From contig SDOA01000182.1 of assembly GCA_004524595.1 (NCBI GenBank), positions 1 through 5,750 of the forward strand: 5,750 bases of DNA. Direction: 5' to 3'. Positions 5,517 through 5,750 of the stretch are shown piece after piece. The position numbers and the translations under genes were made by a program. The number at the start of each line of letters is the position of its first letter. Position 1 is the first letter of the stretch. The stretch is from Candidatus Thorarchaeota archaeon (GTDB lineage Archaea; Asgardarchaeota; Thorarchaeia; Thorarchaeales; Thorarchaeaceae). The notes under the pieces were generated by a model. It was given only the letters and a program-made list of their open reading frames with translations. It had not been told where the DNA came from and did no database searches.

Positions 5517-5749
5517 CAAATAGTAGTTTTACGTATTCTAATTTGAGTAGGTTCAATAACAGTAAATGAACCTACCAGCTTGTCTTTGTGATCATGTAGT
5601 GTCTTCACAATTATTTTGACCTTCTTCAAGCTGGTTAATCCATGCAATCGAATCAGAATAATTCCATGTGTGAGTTTTCCTTGTCTGTAGATCAATTCCC
5701 CGAAGTCCTTGTCTGCAGTGAGTAGAATTGATTTTTCTTTATTTGCTAA
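5516..5749 (-). CDS. DUF5615 PIN-like protein, C-terminal part (5' end beyond the window)
   Basis: 77 codons are visible before TGA (rc of TCA, 5516-5518); the start lies right of the window. LLTADKDFGELIYRQG (visible residues 9-24) is the hallmark of DUF5615/Mut7-C-like PIN domains, with the acidic residues of ADKDF expected in the metal-binding nuclease site. HGIILIRL follows as the next strand, then a helix with KKVKIIVKTLHDH, and the usual ending GSFTVIEPTQIRIRK. Family members are about 110-120 residues long, so roughly 35-40 N-terminal residues are missing, including the first Asp motif. These proteins are putative toxins or ribonucleases, often paired with a DUF433 antitoxin gene just upstream, which here would lie outside the window. 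The family is confident; toxin activity is inference. Confidence 0.85.
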   Translation of the reverse strand, partial: LANKEKSILLTADKDFGELIYRQGKLTHGIILIRLHGLTSLKKVKIIVKTLHDHKDKLVGSFTVIEPTQIRIRKTTI

Positions 5750-5750
5750 T

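Overview
The window most resembles an archaeon, probably an Asgard archaeon of the Thor/Loki type. That placement is inference, resting on four things: a methanogen-style split [NiFeSe] hydrogenase, a eukaryote-like SECIS candidate, an extracellular NosD-like beta-helix protein with a C-terminal membrane anchor and many N-glycosylation sequons, and archaeal-type TATA boxes and T-rich terminators. No rRNA, tRNA, CRISPR array or transposase is visible.

Layout. (1) 1-457, plus strand: the 3' end of a group 3c [NiFe] hydrogenase large subunit (vhuA-like). It stops before the C-terminal nickel-ligand motif. A separate 50-codon gene at 305-457 supplies that motif (vhuU-like), with an in-frame UGA at 371-373 where the first Ni-binding Cys of DPCxxC belongs. 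This gene was missed as an ordinary ORF because of the UGA. (2) 372-427: a long hairpin begins in the UGA codon itself. About 447-499: a second structure carries the AUGA...AA...GA signature of eukaryotic SECIS elements, and its AUGA contains the gene's own stop codon. 500-540: a hairpin plus T-rich tract, likely the operon terminator. (3) 634-1470, plus: alpha/beta hydrolase of the monoacylglycerol lipase/S33 type. (4) 1471-1734: intergenic, with a possible 43-residue ORF. (5) 1735-2265, minus: small membrane protein with a bacterial-PH-like domain. (6) 2416-2850, plus: small four-helix membrane protein of unknown function, divergent from (5), ending at a bidirectional terminator. (7) 2909-5242, minus: 777-residue secreted, membrane-anchored right-handed beta-helix protein. 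(8) 5516-5749, minus: C-terminal part of a DUF5615 PIN-like protein. A second copy of the vhuU terminator hairpin lies just past its stop.

How the genes work together. VhuA and VhuU should assemble one catalytic subunit, with N-terminal Ni ligands from VhuA and Sec/Cys ligands from VhuU, in an electron-bifurcating Vhu/Mvh-Hdr type complex; the other subunits would lie left of the window. The remaining genes are single or divergent units with no evident pathway link to the hydrogenase. The main point of interest is 305-540: a selenoprotein gene, a hairpin at the recoded UGA, a SECIS fused to the stop codon, and a terminator, packed without gaps.
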